Part shown: positions 50,827 through 60,193 of the stretch, in pieces
Layout: the number at the start of each line of letters is the position of its first letter
Numbering within the stretch: position 1 is the first letter of the stretch
DNA from: Kiloniellales bacterium
GTDB taxonomy: Bacteria > Pseudomonadota > Alphaproteobacteria > Kiloniellales > JAKSDN01
Direction: 5' to 3'
DNA: 64,000 bases
Assembly: GCA_030064845.1 (NCBI GenBank)
Contig: JASJEC010000052.1
Span: 1 to 64,000 of the forward strand
Notes under the pieces: model-generated
Told to the model about the DNA's origin: nothing
The model's database searches: none
Seen by the model: only the letters and a program-made list of their open reading frames with translations
Position numbers and translations under genes: made by a program

Positions 50827-51690
50827 ATGGTCTCGAAAAGAGAAAACAAGGATTCCGGCCTAGCGGCCGTTCGCGCCTGCGCGTTCGTCGCCCTGGTCGC
50901 CGTTGCAGCGCCGGGAATGGCGGCCGCGCAGGACGACTCCGACGGCGGGGTCAAATGGACGTTGGGCGCGGGAGTCGGCGGGGCGCCAGATTATGAAGGC
51001 TCGGACGACTACGAAGTCGTCCCGATCCCCCTGCTGCGGGCGGATTGGGGCAGAGGCTACAACGTCAGCGTCAGCGGCTCCACCCTGCGCGCCTTGCAGA
51101 TACGCGGCAACGCGGTGCCGAACGACCTGATCTCGGGGGGCCGGATCGAAGCCGGACCGCTGGCGAACTTCCGGATGGAGCGCGACGATGTCGACAACGA
51201 CCGGGTCGACGACCTGGAAGACGTCGATCCGGCGTTCGAGATGGGCGCCTTCGTCGGCTACGTGCACGAATTCCAGGGCGCGAAGGGCCCAACGCTCGGC
51301 GCCAATTTCCAGTTCGCCGCCGACGTGACGGACGAGCACGACGGCTGGCTCCTGCAGCCGGGCATCGATTTCGTGTACCCCTTAGGCGATTTCCGTTTCA
51401 CCAGCCGGACCTTCTCGACCTTTGCGACCAGCGGCTACATGGAAACCTATTTCGGCATCGACTCCGACGACGCGAGGCGGAGCGGGCTCGACGAATTCGA
51501 CGCCGATGCTGGCTTCAAGGATTGGGGCCTTAGCCTCGGGGTGAATTACGCAATCACGCAGAGCTGGAATGTCGGGCTGCTGGGCAGCTACACGCTGCTG
51601 CTCGACGACGCGAAGGACAGCCCGGTCACCGACGACGAAGGCTCCGAACACCAGTTGTTCGGCGGGATTCTGGTCAGCTTCACCTTCTAG
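50827..51690 (+). CDS. MipA/OmpV-family outer membrane protein
   Basis: 287 residues. The signal peptide (VAVAAPGMAAAQ) is followed by KWTLGAGVGGAPDYEGSDDY and VVPIPLLRADWGRGYNVSVS, typical of MipA/OmpV, then beta-strand repeats and an aromatic C-terminus (GGILVSFTF) suited to outer-membrane assembly. The family includes scaffolding proteins for murein synthesis and OmpV porins. ATG 50827 has gagggagtcgaggtc. Single gene in a run of envelope genes. Confidence 0.88.
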   Translation: MVSKRENKDSGLAAVRACAFVALVAVAAPGMAAAQDDSDGGVKWTLGAGVGGAPDYEGSDDYEVVPIPLLRADWGRGYNVSVSGSTLRALQIRGNAVPNDLISGGRIEAGPLANFRMERDDVDNDRVDDLEDVDPAFEMGAFVGYVHEFQGAKGPTLGANFQFAADVTDEHDGWLLQPGIDFVYPLGDFRFTSRTFSTFATSGYMETYFGIDSDDARRSGLDEFDADAGFKDWGLSLGVNYAITQSWNVGLLGSYTLLLDDAKDSPVTDDEGSEHQLFGGILVSFTF

Positions 51691-51778
51691 CGGCGGGTCC
51701 CCGGGGGCCAATCAAAGGCAGACCAGGGCCGAGGCGCGGCGGGGACCGTGACGGGTGTGCGGGAACAGGAGGTCAGTG

Positions 51779-52093
51779 GTGAAATATCTGCTGTACGTCT
51801 TGTCCGCCTTCGGCCTCGTGGTGTCGGCGGTGACCGCCGCGAACGCCAAAGAACAGCTGATGCGGATCGATATCTTCAACCGCAGCCAACAGACCCTTTA
51901 CATCATTGCCTACGATCCGACTTGCAGAATCAGAGTGTTTGAAGCCGTCCTCGACGACAACGCCACGACCTCGGTAAGCGTTTGCGCCGACACTCGCGGC
52001 AGAGGCAACATCGTGATTTACGACGCCCGAGGACGCAGCTTAAAGTTCAGGGGTCTGCACAACGGCTCCAATGTCAACATACGCTTCCGCTAG
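51779..52093 (+). CDS. Small exported protein of unknown function
   Basis: 104 residues from the GTG at 51779, which has caggaggtcagtg directly upstream. The signal peptide is KYLLYVLSAFGLVVSAVTAA (cleavage NAKEQ). The mature protein is beta-rich with two cysteines and strands such as RIDIFNRSQQTLYIIAYDPT and GNIVIYDARGRSLKFRGLHN. No family recognised; it may be a small fibre or pilin-like secreted domain. Confidence 0.65.
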   Translation: MKYLLYVLSAFGLVVSAVTAANAKEQLMRIDIFNRSQQTLYIIAYDPTCRIRVFEAVLDDNATTSVSVCADTRGRGNIVIYDARGRSLKFRGLHNGSNVNIRFR

Positions 52094-52214
52094 CTGCCGC
52101 CGCGGTAGAAGAAACGGCACGGCTATGAGCCGGATCGCAGCGAGTGCCAGGGAAGTCGCACTCACGGCTCACACCCTTATCCTCGCGTAGAGTTCGGTTG
52201 AAGCCACAAGCATC

Positions 52215-53141
52215 ATGGTCACAACTCTGTTAGAGCTAAGACAGCGGAGACACGGCTTGTTGGGAGGCTGGTCCTTGCTGATGGTTTGGATGGTCCTGCT
52301 GATTCCGGCCGCGCCCACCGCATGGGCTGAAGACACCAAGCTGACCTTGTGCAACACGCAAGAGGCTGACGGCTCCCGCTTCATCGCCGAGCGCGTCAAA
52401 CAGTCGGTCAAGGACGCCAGCCTACGGCTGGAGTTCCTCGGCACCAAAGGCTCCATGAACAATCTCAAGCGCATGGCGGAGCGAGATTGCGACGCGGCCA
52501 TAGTGCAGTTCGACGCGCTCATGGTTTACTCCATGGAGGGCGGAGTCAGGCGCTTGGTGATCGCGCCGCCATTGCTTCTCTTTGAGGAGTTGCTGCACTT
52601 GATCTGTCGCCGCGGATCGGGCTTCGAGGACGTGGGGGACATGATGAACGAACCGGAAGGGACGGTGGTGCTGACCGGCGAGCCGGGCAGCGGGAGCGCG
52701 ACGACCTGGCGCGCGCTTTCCGACCTGGACGAGGACCTCGAGAGGATCGCCACGCGACCGCTCGGCGGCAGACAAGCGCTCGAAGAGCTCCTGGCCGGCG
52801 GGCCGGCCGATTGCATGGCAACCGTGGTCAATCCGAAAGCGCCGTTCATGCGCGATGCCGACGCGCGGGGCGAGGATCTCAGGCTCGTCTCCTTCGACCT
52901 GTACGAGCTGCGCGACGCCGAGTTGGTCGAAAACCGGATCTACCGTTCGGCGGTTATCCCGGAAGGCACCTACGCGAACCTGCAGACCGGTTTGGAAGAC
53001 CCCGCGGTCGAGACCCTTGGCGTCTGGGCGACCCTGGTGATTGCCAAGGCCTGGGCCAAGGCCAACCCAAAGCCCTACGCGACCTTGAGGAAGGCGGTCA
53101 CCGAGGTGAAGCCGCTGCTGTGGGAGCGCATGGAGAACTGA
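52215..53141 (+). CDS. TAXI/periplasmic binding-like protein
   Basis: 308 residues. Signal peptide ending PAAPTAWA-EDTK. The mature part resembles TRAP-associated TAXI or transporter-like solute receptors: KLTLCNTQEADGSRFIAERV, AAIVQFDALMVYSM, VVLTGEPGSGSATTWRAL, LGVWATLVIAKAWAKANP. No TRAP membrane subunits follow; instead an acyltransferase, an esterase and a PA14 protein do, so its role may be sensing or binding a glycan or lipid precursor, not import. It heads the operon. Confidence 0.72.
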   Translation: MVTTLLELRQRRHGLLGGWSLLMVWMVLLIPAAPTAWAEDTKLTLCNTQEADGSRFIAERVKQSVKDASLRLEFLGTKGSMNNLKRMAERDCDAAIVQFDALMVYSMEGGVRRLVIAPPLLLFEELLHLICRRGSGFEDVGDMMNEPEGTVVLTGEPGSGSATTWRALSDLDEDLERIATRPLGGRQALEELLAGGPADCMATVVNPKAPFMRDADARGEDLRLVSFDLYELRDAELVENRIYRSAVIPEGTYANLQTGLEDPAVETLGVWATLVIAKAWAKANPKPYATLRKAVTEVKPLLWERMEN

Positions 53142-53159
53142 AGCGAGGAGCGGACTTCC

Positions 53160-54413
53160 GTGACGGTGATTGGACCCGGATCAAGCAGCACCGCCGATGC
53201 CTTGCCACGGGGCTCCGCGGCGCAGGGGCCTTCTCCCGGGCTTGCGCTCGCCATTGTCGGCGGCACATTCTTCTTCTACATCCTGTTCAACTACTTTCGG
53301 GTCGGCGACGAGCTGTACGACTGGTCGAAGACGCTCGCCAGTTACGACTATCGTCAATACCTGGGTATGAGCAAGCGCTGGGCCATCCAGTACGGTCACA
53401 TCGTTTTTCTCTTCGTCTTCCTGGTCATGTCCAAGTACATCTTCGTCAGCGACGCGAAGAACGAGCGTCTTTCAAAGTTCATTCGCGCGACCGTGCGCTA
53501 CACGCTGCCGATCTTCATCTTCCACTTCCCGCTGCTCTACTTCTTCACCGCGATCACCGACCACGATCCCTTCGACCCCCTCGACCAAGTCTTCCTGTTT
53601 TTCGCGGTTCTGGCGGCCTGCATCGTCTGCGGCAAGCTGTGCTTCATGGCCAAGCCGGCCTTCGACCGCCTGCAGAAGGGCGGCGAAAGATACCTGTCGC
53701 GCTGGTTCCCCGGGGCGGAGGACAGCCCGCCACTCCCCGGCGCCAAGCTGACGCGCTCGTTCAGCAACATGCTGAACCTGATCCGCATGGTCGCCACGCT
53801 CTCGATCTTCTTCGGCCACTTTACCTTCGCCCAATTCAGCGACGCTGGCCTGCCCGGATTCGATCTTTGGCGCCGCTGGGCCGTGCCCTTCTTCTTCATG
53901 ACCTCGGGCTACTTCGCGCTGCGCGCTCTGGAACGGAGGCAGGGCAGCGTGTTTGTGCTCATCTTCAACCGTTACAGCAGCCTCTGGTTCATGGTCGTCC
54001 CTATGCTGCTGGTGATTCCGATCATCGACTACATCGGCTTCCAGGCGGACCCCCTGCTCTACTTCCTGCACGAGAAGTACATCTCGCCCGACGATGGGCT
54101 GAGGTCGGACCTCGGGACCCTGGTCTGGACGTTCGTCAACAGCGCCCTCTACCTGAATGAGATCTTTCTCTACGACTTGCTGGGCTTCGGCACGGAACTG
54201 GGCGGCATGCGCAGCTTCAGCAACGATTCCTTCTGGTTCCTCTGCTATCTCATGCCCTTCACGGCCATGCTGGCCGTCATGATCAAGGTGAGCGGCTGGC
54301 GCAAGTACCTCTGGCTGGCGATCCTCGCGGTCTTTTTCGGGCCGCCCATCCTCCTGCTGGCGCCGCTGTTCTTCTCTGGCTGCCTGGCCTATCTTATCCA
54401 CAAACAGATATGA
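53160..54413 (+). CDS. Acyltransferase-3-like integral membrane protein
   Basis: 417 residues, with about ten membrane segments. It fits the acyltransferase-3/OafA fold: VATLSIFFGHFTFAQFSDAG carries the expected His, VPFFFMTSGYFALRALERRQ follows, and the C-terminal helices contain LILLLAPLFF-like sequence. A cytoplasmic loop of about 55 residues joins two helix sets. Family members acylate sugars, peptidoglycan or lipids. It is linked to an esterase two genes later, suggesting turnover of acyl groups. GTG start 53160 has gaggagcggacttcc. Confidence 0.75.
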   Translation: MTVIGPGSSSTADALPRGSAAQGPSPGLALAIVGGTFFFYILFNYFRVGDELYDWSKTLASYDYRQYLGMSKRWAIQYGHIVFLFVFLVMSKYIFVSDAKNERLSKFIRATVRYTLPIFIFHFPLLYFFTAITDHDPFDPLDQVFLFFAVLAACIVCGKLCFMAKPAFDRLQKGGERYLSRWFPGAEDSPPLPGAKLTRSFSNMLNLIRMVATLSIFFGHFTFAQFSDAGLPGFDLWRRWAVPFFFMTSGYFALRALERRQGSVFVLIFNRYSSLWFMVVPMLLVIPIIDYIGFQADPLLYFLHEKYISPDDGLRSDLGTLVWTFVNSALYLNEIFLYDLLGFGTELGGMRSFSNDSFWFLCYLMPFTAMLAVMIKVSGWRKYLWLAILAVFFGPPILLLAPLFFSGCLAYLIHKQI

Positions 54414-54444
54414 CCTCGGGGGGCCCTGGAACGGAGAGATCAGG

Positions 54445-55197
54445 GTGCAGGCAATGAGAAAACACCGGCGTTTTCGGGCGGCCTTGATGGCCGCCGCGCT
54501 CCTCGCGCTTGTCACCGGACGCGGCCATGCGGCCGAGCTCGGCGGCTTCTTCGAATTCACGCTCTATACAGAGGAAGGCGAGCCGGCCGAGGCTTTCAAG
54601 CCCCGGGTTCTCCTGCTGCTGCATGGTTTCAAGTCGGCCATGCCCAATTACGACTACGGGGTCATCCACAAGGCTTTCGCGGCCGACCGCACCGTGGCCG
54701 GCTTTAACTACGACTACACCGACGTGAAGGAGAACGTGGAGGAGTTCGGCGAGCTTTTCGAGACCCTGCTCCGCGATCGGTCGGTCGTTGTCATCGGCAC
54801 CTCGCTCGGTGGCTTCTGGGCCGACTACCTGGTCAACCGCTTCGAGCTCGAGGGGGCCGTCCTGGTCAATCCTTCGGTCAGGCCCGAGGAGACCATGCGC
54901 CGGGCCCTCGGTGAGCAGTACAGCAAGAAACGGCAGGAGAAGTTCACGGTGACCGAGGCGGCGGTTGCCGCCTACGGCGCCCTGGAAACGCCGGCGCGCG
55001 AGGCGGCGCGGCGCCTGGTGCTGCTTTCCAGGGACGACGAGATCCTCGACTACCGGGTCGCCGCCGAGGCCTTCGCGGGCCACGCCAACACCAAAGTCGT
55101 TGTATTCGACGAAGGCGGCCACAATCTGGATCTGAGCCGGCCGGAGGTTATGGCCGAGATCCGAAACTTCATCGATCAAAGACGGGCAGAAAAATGA
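54445..55197 (+). CDS. Exported YqiA-like alpha/beta-hydrolase (esterase)
   Basis: About 250 residues. Signal-type N-terminus (RRFRAALMAAALLALVTGRG). VLLLLHGFKSAMPNYDYGVI forms the oxyanion loop, VVVIGTSLGGFWADYLVNRF carries the nucleophile Ser, LSRDDEILDYRV the acid, and VVFDEGGHNLDLSRPEV the His. The YqiA/YcfP family hydrolyses small esters. An exported version after an acyltransferase suggests deacylation outside the cytoplasm. GTG 54445 is listed; an ATG lies three codons later. Confidence 0.83.
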   Translation: MQAMRKHRRFRAALMAAALLALVTGRGHAAELGGFFEFTLYTEEGEPAEAFKPRVLLLLHGFKSAMPNYDYGVIHKAFAADRTVAGFNYDYTDVKENVEEFGELFETLLRDRSVVVIGTSLGGFWADYLVNRFELEGAVLVNPSVRPEETMRRALGEQYSKKRQEKFTVTEAAVAAYGALETPAREAARRLVLLSRDDEILDYRVAAEAFAGHANTKVVVFDEGGHNLDLSRPEVMAEIRNFIDQRRAEK

Positions 55198-55784
55198 CAA
55201 GCAGATCAGGCAGGAGCCTCCTACACTTCGCTTTCGCGGTACTGGCCTTGGTACTGGTGCAGGGCGGCCTCGCGTGGTCGGCGAATCCGGTCCGGGTCGA
55301 TCCGCAGCCCGACAGCGGCGCGCTGAAGCCGGGGCTCTCCGTGCTCTACTACTACGCCAAGTACAACCACATCCGGGAACTGGAAACCTGGATGAAGTAC
55401 AAGGACGGCAAGCCGGGCGAACCGATCGCGCTGCTGGACGCGAAGGCGGGCACCGGCAAGGTTCTGACCAGCGGCTCCGCGGATCTGGTTGGGGCGCACA
55501 TCAAGGGATTCCTGCGTTTCGACCAGGCGGGCACTCACCGCTTCCAGGTGACCTCGAACGACGGGATCCGGGTCATCCTGGGGGGCGAAAAGATCTACGA
55601 AGATCCCGACGTTCACCCGGACCGGACTTCCGACCCGATCCCGGTCGAAATCGCCCAGGCCGGCTACTATCCGATCGAGGTTCTCTACTTCGAGAAGAAG
55701 AACACGTCGACGATCCAGCTCTACTGGAGCCCGCCGGGCTCGTCAGGGTTCGAGCCCGTGCCAGCGAGCGCTTTCTGGCACTGA
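55194..55784 (+). CDS. Exported PA14-domain protein
   Basis: 196 residues. Signal peptide (VLALVLVQGGLAWSANPVRV). The PA14 beta-sandwich is seen in LLDAKAGTGKVLTSGSADLV, GAHIKGFLRFDQAGTHRFQV then TSNDGIRVILGGEKIYEDPD, PIEVLYFEKKNTSTIQLYWS. PA14 domains bind carbohydrates. The ATG overlaps the esterase stop by 4 bp, so this gene belongs to the operon and may bind the glycan that the operon modifies. Confidence 0.85.
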   Translation: MTSRSGRSLLHFAFAVLALVLVQGGLAWSANPVRVDPQPDSGALKPGLSVLYYYAKYNHIRELETWMKYKDGKPGEPIALLDAKAGTGKVLTSGSADLVGAHIKGFLRFDQAGTHRFQVTSNDGIRVILGGEKIYEDPDVHPDRTSDPIPVEIAQAGYYPIEVLYFEKKNTSTIQLYWSPPGSSGFEPVPASAFWH

Positions 55785-55897
55785 AACCAGAGCTTGTTTA
55801 GCGGTCGAACGTGAGCGAGCAGGACGAAGCGAAGACCGCGGCTCAATCGTAAAGGCCGGGCGATCGTCCGGTCGCGCCCCGCCGGAAGCGACGCCCT

Positions 55898-58800
55898 TCA
55901 CTCCGTGCCCACCTCCTCCCCGCGCTGCAAGCCCTTCGCGAGTTCGAGACAGGGGTCCTGTTCGCCGCGGCGGCGGCTCGAGAAGGGCAGCAGCGAGCCC
56001 AGCAGGTTGACCGGACTGAGCAGCACTTCGCCGACCGAGCGGACCGAGGCGCTCCTGGTGCTCACCCTCACGTCAGGATCCGCTAGGGGGCCCTCGATCG
56101 TAAAGGGCGTGGTCAGACCGACCAGGCGCCGGGACTTGGGCTTGGGCTGCACCCTGATGTTGATCGTCTCCTTGCGCAGGTCGACGTAACCCTCCCCGAA
56201 GGCCAAGATGGTGGGCGTATCCATCACCAGGTGCCGACCCTTGCCGAAACCGTCCTGGACGTCGAAGCGCATGATGATGCAGTTCATCTCGGAATAGCCC
56301 CGGCGCGTGGACTTGGCAAAGACCCAGGAGAAGGGGCTCTCGGCGGTGAGGTTGATCATTCTGTTGAGCACCCGCCCGTTGGAGGCTGCCAGATCGAAAT
56401 CTCCCGACAGCGAGGAGGCCAGCGCGTGCGGCGTGCCGCCCTGCCCCGTCACGTCGACCAGCAGATCGAGGTCGCCATCCAAGGGCACGTTGGCGTCCGC
56501 TTGGGAAATGAACTTACCGAGATTCACGTCGTCGGCGGTCAGCGAGATCTTCATGGTTGGCAGCTCGGGCCGGGCGTCGGCCTCCAGGGTCATGTCGACC
56601 CGGCCACCGACGAAGCTGAAGTTTAGCGGGTCGACCTTCAGCACCCCGTCGGCCAACTGGAGCTCCCCGTTGGCCTTGTCGATGTCGAGTCTGATACCTT
56701 CAATGTCCTCGATGACCACCTTGAGATCGAGGTCGACGAGGCGGAGGGCTTCGAAGGGGATCGGTGTGTCGTCGAAGATAATCTCCTCCGGCGCACCGAG
56801 ATCGCCGTTGCCGTTGCCCTCTTCATTATCGTCATCCACCGGCGCCAAGGGTTCCGCGATTTCGGATTTCCCGGTTTCGGGATTCGCGGTTTCGGGTCTC
56901 GCGGCTTCGGGTTCCTCGGTTTCGGGTTCCTCCGTTTTGGTTTCCTCGGCGTCGGGCACCAGGCCGACGTCGGAGAAGCGGAACCGGGGCGAGTAAATCT
57001 CCGCGCGCAGCTTGGGCCGCGTACCCGCGAGGCTGCCCGACAGCTTGGTCGTCAGGCTGGTCTCGCCGAGCTGAGCATCGCCCCGGGCGCTGAAAGATTC
57101 GTCGCTGCCCGCCACCTCGCCATTGAACGCCAGGCTCCCGACCGGCGCGCCCTCGTAGCCGAAAACCTCGCCCAGCTCGGAGAGATTGGGCACCGTCAGG
57201 GATGTATCCATTCGCAGGTCGTCGCTGCGCTTGAAGTCGTCGAACGCACCGGACACCGAGAGCGAGACGAGCTCGCTATCCGCCACCTCGGCGTTCAGCG
57301 ATTCCAGCCCCACCGTGCCGTCCTTGTCCGACACGAGGAAGTCGCCGCGAATACTGCCCAGCGGCGCATCGGGGGCTACCCTATCGGGACCGAGCAGGGT
57401 CGCCGTCGGCGCGTCGATCTTCCCCTCCAGTCCGACGCCCTTCAGCGCCACGAAATCGGCAATCTCACCGACGAGGCGCAGCGCCGGCGCATCGGGCGCG
57501 CCGGTTCTGGCATCGATCTCGGAGAGCGCGAAGCTCTCGCCGCGGCCCGCCAGCCGCGCGCGCACCCAGACCGGCCCCAGGTCGGATAGGTTGAGGTTGG
57601 CGAGGCGGTAGATGCCTTTGGAATCCGGCCAGCGCGCCTCCAGGTCGAGCACGACTCCCTCGACCGCAGCGCCCTGGACGAAGGTGATCCGGTCGATTCC
57701 GCCCTTGACCGCCGCCGCCAGGCCGTCGGGTCCCTGGGCCGTCACGTCGAGACCCGCAATAGCGAGGCTGTCGGTCGTTCCTCTGACCTCGAACTTCCCG
57801 GCGATGTTGCCCAACAGCGGCGTCTCCGGCGGCAGAAAGGCGGCGAATACCGCGGTGGAAGGCGCGGTAAAGCGCACGGCCAGGGCGATCTCCTCCAGCA
57901 AAGCTTCGTCGTCGGGGTCCAGGGAGCCCGGCCTCCCGGTCACCTCGACCCGCAGCTCCCCCTGGGTGCCGAGCTCGAGACTGAGGTTGTCCAGCTGGAA
58001 GGCGCCTTCCTCGCGGAACAGGCGCAGCCTGACGGTCACGGGTCCGAGCGGGGGCAGGTTCTCAACAATTCCGGAGACCCGCCCCGCCAGGGTCTCCGGA
58101 TCGGACGGCAGGCGCCGCCCGGCAGCGCTTGCCTCGGCGCGCAGATGGGCCAGCAGTTCGGCTGTCGCGCGGCCGTCGACAGCGAGGTCGTGTTGGCGCT
58201 GATAGGCCTCGATCGCGCCTCGGGTGCGCGGGCCCATCCTGCCGTCCGGCGTTCCGGGCTCGAAGCCGACGGCCTCCAGCGCGAGCTGTACCGCGCGCAC
58301 GAGGTCTTTCCTGGCGGTGGCCAGTGACTCGGGCGGCGGTGCCGTTTCCCCGGCGATCTGCTCAACCAGGTAGATCAAAGGCCGGCTCCGCTCGACAGTT
58401 GCCGAAAAGGTGATATCGGGATTTACGAAGAGAACGAAGCCCGGCCCCGACAGCTTGCCGACCTCACCCTCGGCGGTCAGCCGCAAGCGTTCCAGGCCCT
58501 CGATCTCGGCTTCGGCCCCGTGAAGCACAAGGCTGCCGTCGGCCAGGATGAGTTTCGCCGACGCCCGCACTGCGCCGAGGTCGGGCAAGTCCCTGCCGAG
58601 CGCCCGCTCCAGCAACGCGCGGTCGGGGAGCGCCAGCTCGGTCTGAGCTTCGAGCCGCAGTTTCTCGCCGGCGGCGAAATCCAGCACGCCCCGCCCGCTC
58701 AGCGTCAGCTCCCCGCCCGACCCGTGCGCGACCCGCGCCTGAAAACTCTCGATAGTCGGGGCGGTGAGCCTGCCGTCGAGTCGGCCTTCCACGCCGAGGG

Positions 58801-59863
58801 GGCCGAGCCCGTCGAGAACGCCGCTGACCGCCACAGGGAGCTCCGCGAACTGCCGCAAGGCGCCCGAGTCGAGCCGCCCCGAGAACCGCAGGTCCAAGCC
58901 CTCCGATCGGACGATGTTGGCGATCCTTCCCTCGGCCCGAAGCTCCTGCCCTGAGCGCTCGAGGATCTCTAACGTGATGTCCTCAACGGCGAGCGTCTGG
59001 AGATCACCGCGCACCCGCGCCGTAGCCTCGCCGATCCCGACCACCGGCAGATTGATGCCGAAACCGCTCAGCGTGCCACTGAGCGAAGCCGATTCGGCGG
59101 TGACCGCGAGGTCCATGTCCACCTCGCCGAGCGGGTCATGCACCACGCCCTCAACCGTCACCGCACCGCTCGGGGCCTCGAAGACGAACTCTACGGGATA
59201 GGACTCGGCGCCGGCGAAGACCTCGCGGAACGAGCCGAAGCGTCCGCCGACTTGGAACCGGCGACCATCGAACTTACCCTCGCCGCGAAGATCAAAGGTC
59301 TTCGACTCGGCGGCTTCCGTCTTCTCCAGCGCGTAGATCAGGACCTCCCTACGCGCGCCGCTCCGGCGGTCGCTGTAGGTCACGGCGATGTCCCGGAGGG
59401 AGATGACCTCGATCAATGGCGGCGGCGCCAGGTCCCCGCTCGCCGTCCGGGTGCGGGCGCCGGCGCCTGCGATCATGTCCCAGTTGGCCCGTCCTTCCGC
59501 TGATCTTTCCAGCTGCATCTGCAAGCCGTGCACAGTGAGGCGCGGGATCGCGATGATCCCGGAAAGCAACGGGACGATCGCCACCTGCACTTCGAGGCGC
59601 TCGGCGCGGGCCATTTCCTCACGCCCGGTCCAGGGCGCGTCGGCGATCGAGACCTCGGTGACGGTGACCGTCGGCTCGAGGCCGAACTCGAAATCGAAGG
59701 TGCCTTCCACCCGGATATCGCGGTCGAGCCTGCCCTCGATCGCCTGACGCAAGATCCAGCGATAGAAGTCGTCGCCCGCGACCACGAGGAAGAGGGCGAC
59801 CGCCAGGGTCGGGAAGAGCAGGGCTCCGAGGCCCCAGATAAGGATCTTCTTGGCGCGGCGCAT
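55898..59863 (-). CDS. AsmA-family protein with inserted peptidoglycan-binding domain
   Basis: 1321 residues. The N-terminal anchor ILIWGLGALLFPTLAVALFL is followed by the AsmA start (RVEGTFDFEFGLEPTVTVTE, VEVSIADAPW-like stretch) and long beta-helical repeats. Around residues 514-578 a peptidoglycan-binding module is inserted: DGRMGPRTRGAIEAYQRQH and VDGRATAELLAHLRAE. A Glu/Pro/Thr-rich linker (about residues 965-1000) precedes the C-terminal AsmA_2 part (DGDLDLLVDVTGQGGTPHAL, FDLAASNGRVLNRMINLTAE). It probably shuttles lipids across the periplasm and could be tethered to the wall. Start ATG 59863; codons upstream lie in a repeat. Confidence 0.85.
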   Translation of the reverse strand: MRRAKKILIWGLGALLFPTLAVALFLVVAGDDFYRWILRQAIEGRLDRDIRVEGTFDFEFGLEPTVTVTEVSIADAPWTGREEMARAERLEVQVAIVPLLSGIIAIPRLTVHGLQMQLERSAEGRANWDMIAGAGARTRTASGDLAPPPLIEVISLRDIAVTYSDRRSGARREVLIYALEKTEAAESKTFDLRGEGKFDGRRFQVGGRFGSFREVFAGAESYPVEFVFEAPSGAVTVEGVVHDPLGEVDMDLAVTAESASLSGTLSGFGINLPVVGIGEATARVRGDLQTLAVEDITLEILERSGQELRAEGRIANIVRSEGLDLRFSGRLDSGALRQFAELPVAVSGVLDGLGPLGVEGRLDGRLTAPTIESFQARVAHGSGGELTLSGRGVLDFAAGEKLRLEAQTELALPDRALLERALGRDLPDLGAVRASAKLILADGSLVLHGAEAEIEGLERLRLTAEGEVGKLSGPGFVLFVNPDITFSATVERSRPLIYLVEQIAGETAPPPESLATARKDLVRAVQLALEAVGFEPGTPDGRMGPRTRGAIEAYQRQHDLAVDGRATAELLAHLRAEASAAGRRLPSDPETLAGRVSGIVENLPPLGPVTVRLRLFREEGAFQLDNLSLELGTQGELRVEVTGRPGSLDPDDEALLEEIALAVRFTAPSTAVFAAFLPPETPLLGNIAGKFEVRGTTDSLAIAGLDVTAQGPDGLAAAVKGGIDRITFVQGAAVEGVVLDLEARWPDSKGIYRLANLNLSDLGPVWVRARLAGRGESFALSEIDARTGAPDAPALRLVGEIADFVALKGVGLEGKIDAPTATLLGPDRVAPDAPLGSIRGDFLVSDKDGTVGLESLNAEVADSELVSLSVSGAFDDFKRSDDLRMDTSLTVPNLSELGEVFGYEGAPVGSLAFNGEVAGSDESFSARGDAQLGETSLTTKLSGSLAGTRPKLRAEIYSPRFRFSDVGLVPDAEETKTEEPETEEPEAARPETANPETGKSEIAEPLAPVDDDNEEGNGNGDLGAPEEIIFDDTPIPFEALRLVDLDLKVVIEDIEGIRLDIDKANGELQLADGVLKVDPLNFSFVGGRVDMTLEADARPELPTMKISLTADDVNLGKFISQADANVPLDGDLDLLVDVTGQGGTPHALASSLSGDFDLAASNGRVLNRMINLTAESPFSWVFAKSTRRGYSEMNCIIMRFDVQDGFGKGRHLVMDTPTILAFGEGYVDLRKETINIRVQPKPKSRRLVGLTTPFTIEGPLADPDVRVSTRSASVRSVGEVLLSPVNLLGSLLPFSSRRRGEQDPCLELAKGLQRGEEVGTE

Positions 59864-60054
59864 GGGTCCGGCGGCGGTTGGCTTCGCGTTTTCTGATCCC
59901 CCGCTATGGGCCCTCGAATTCCCAGGGCCAGGCGCGCGGGATATCCCATTGTCTCCATGGACGGCTCGATGGCAACCATCGAGCGCATCCCTGACCAAAA
60001 CAAATGAATGGAGGCGAAGGAGGCTGAGTCGAGGGCGCCGGAGCAGGATCTCCC

Positions 60055-60115
60055 TAGAGCGGATCATGTTTTGATGGATCGCCTTTGGCGATTCAGTCAA
60101 CCCGGATCTGCTCTA
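60055..60115. repeat. Palindromic intergenic repeat, copy B
   Basis: A 61-bp inverted repeat, tagagcggat ... atctgctcta, with core tttgatggatcgcc and ggcgattcagtcaa. The core matches the reverse complement of copy A (10515-10579) at about 30 of 32 positions. It lies in the divergent gap between the AsmA gene and the cupin gene. Confidence 0.85.
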
Positions 60116-60193
60116 GGTCGGGCCGACCTTTGCCTTGCCACGGAGGCGCGGTCGGTTTCTGATGGGCGGTGCTTCGCATCGAGGGAGACCGTC

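Noticed and set aside
52811-54160. 449-residue plus-strand frame across the binding protein and acyltransferase genes
   Set aside because: Out-of-frame shadow; the two real genes have a signal peptide and membrane helices and are separated by a normal intergenic gap.
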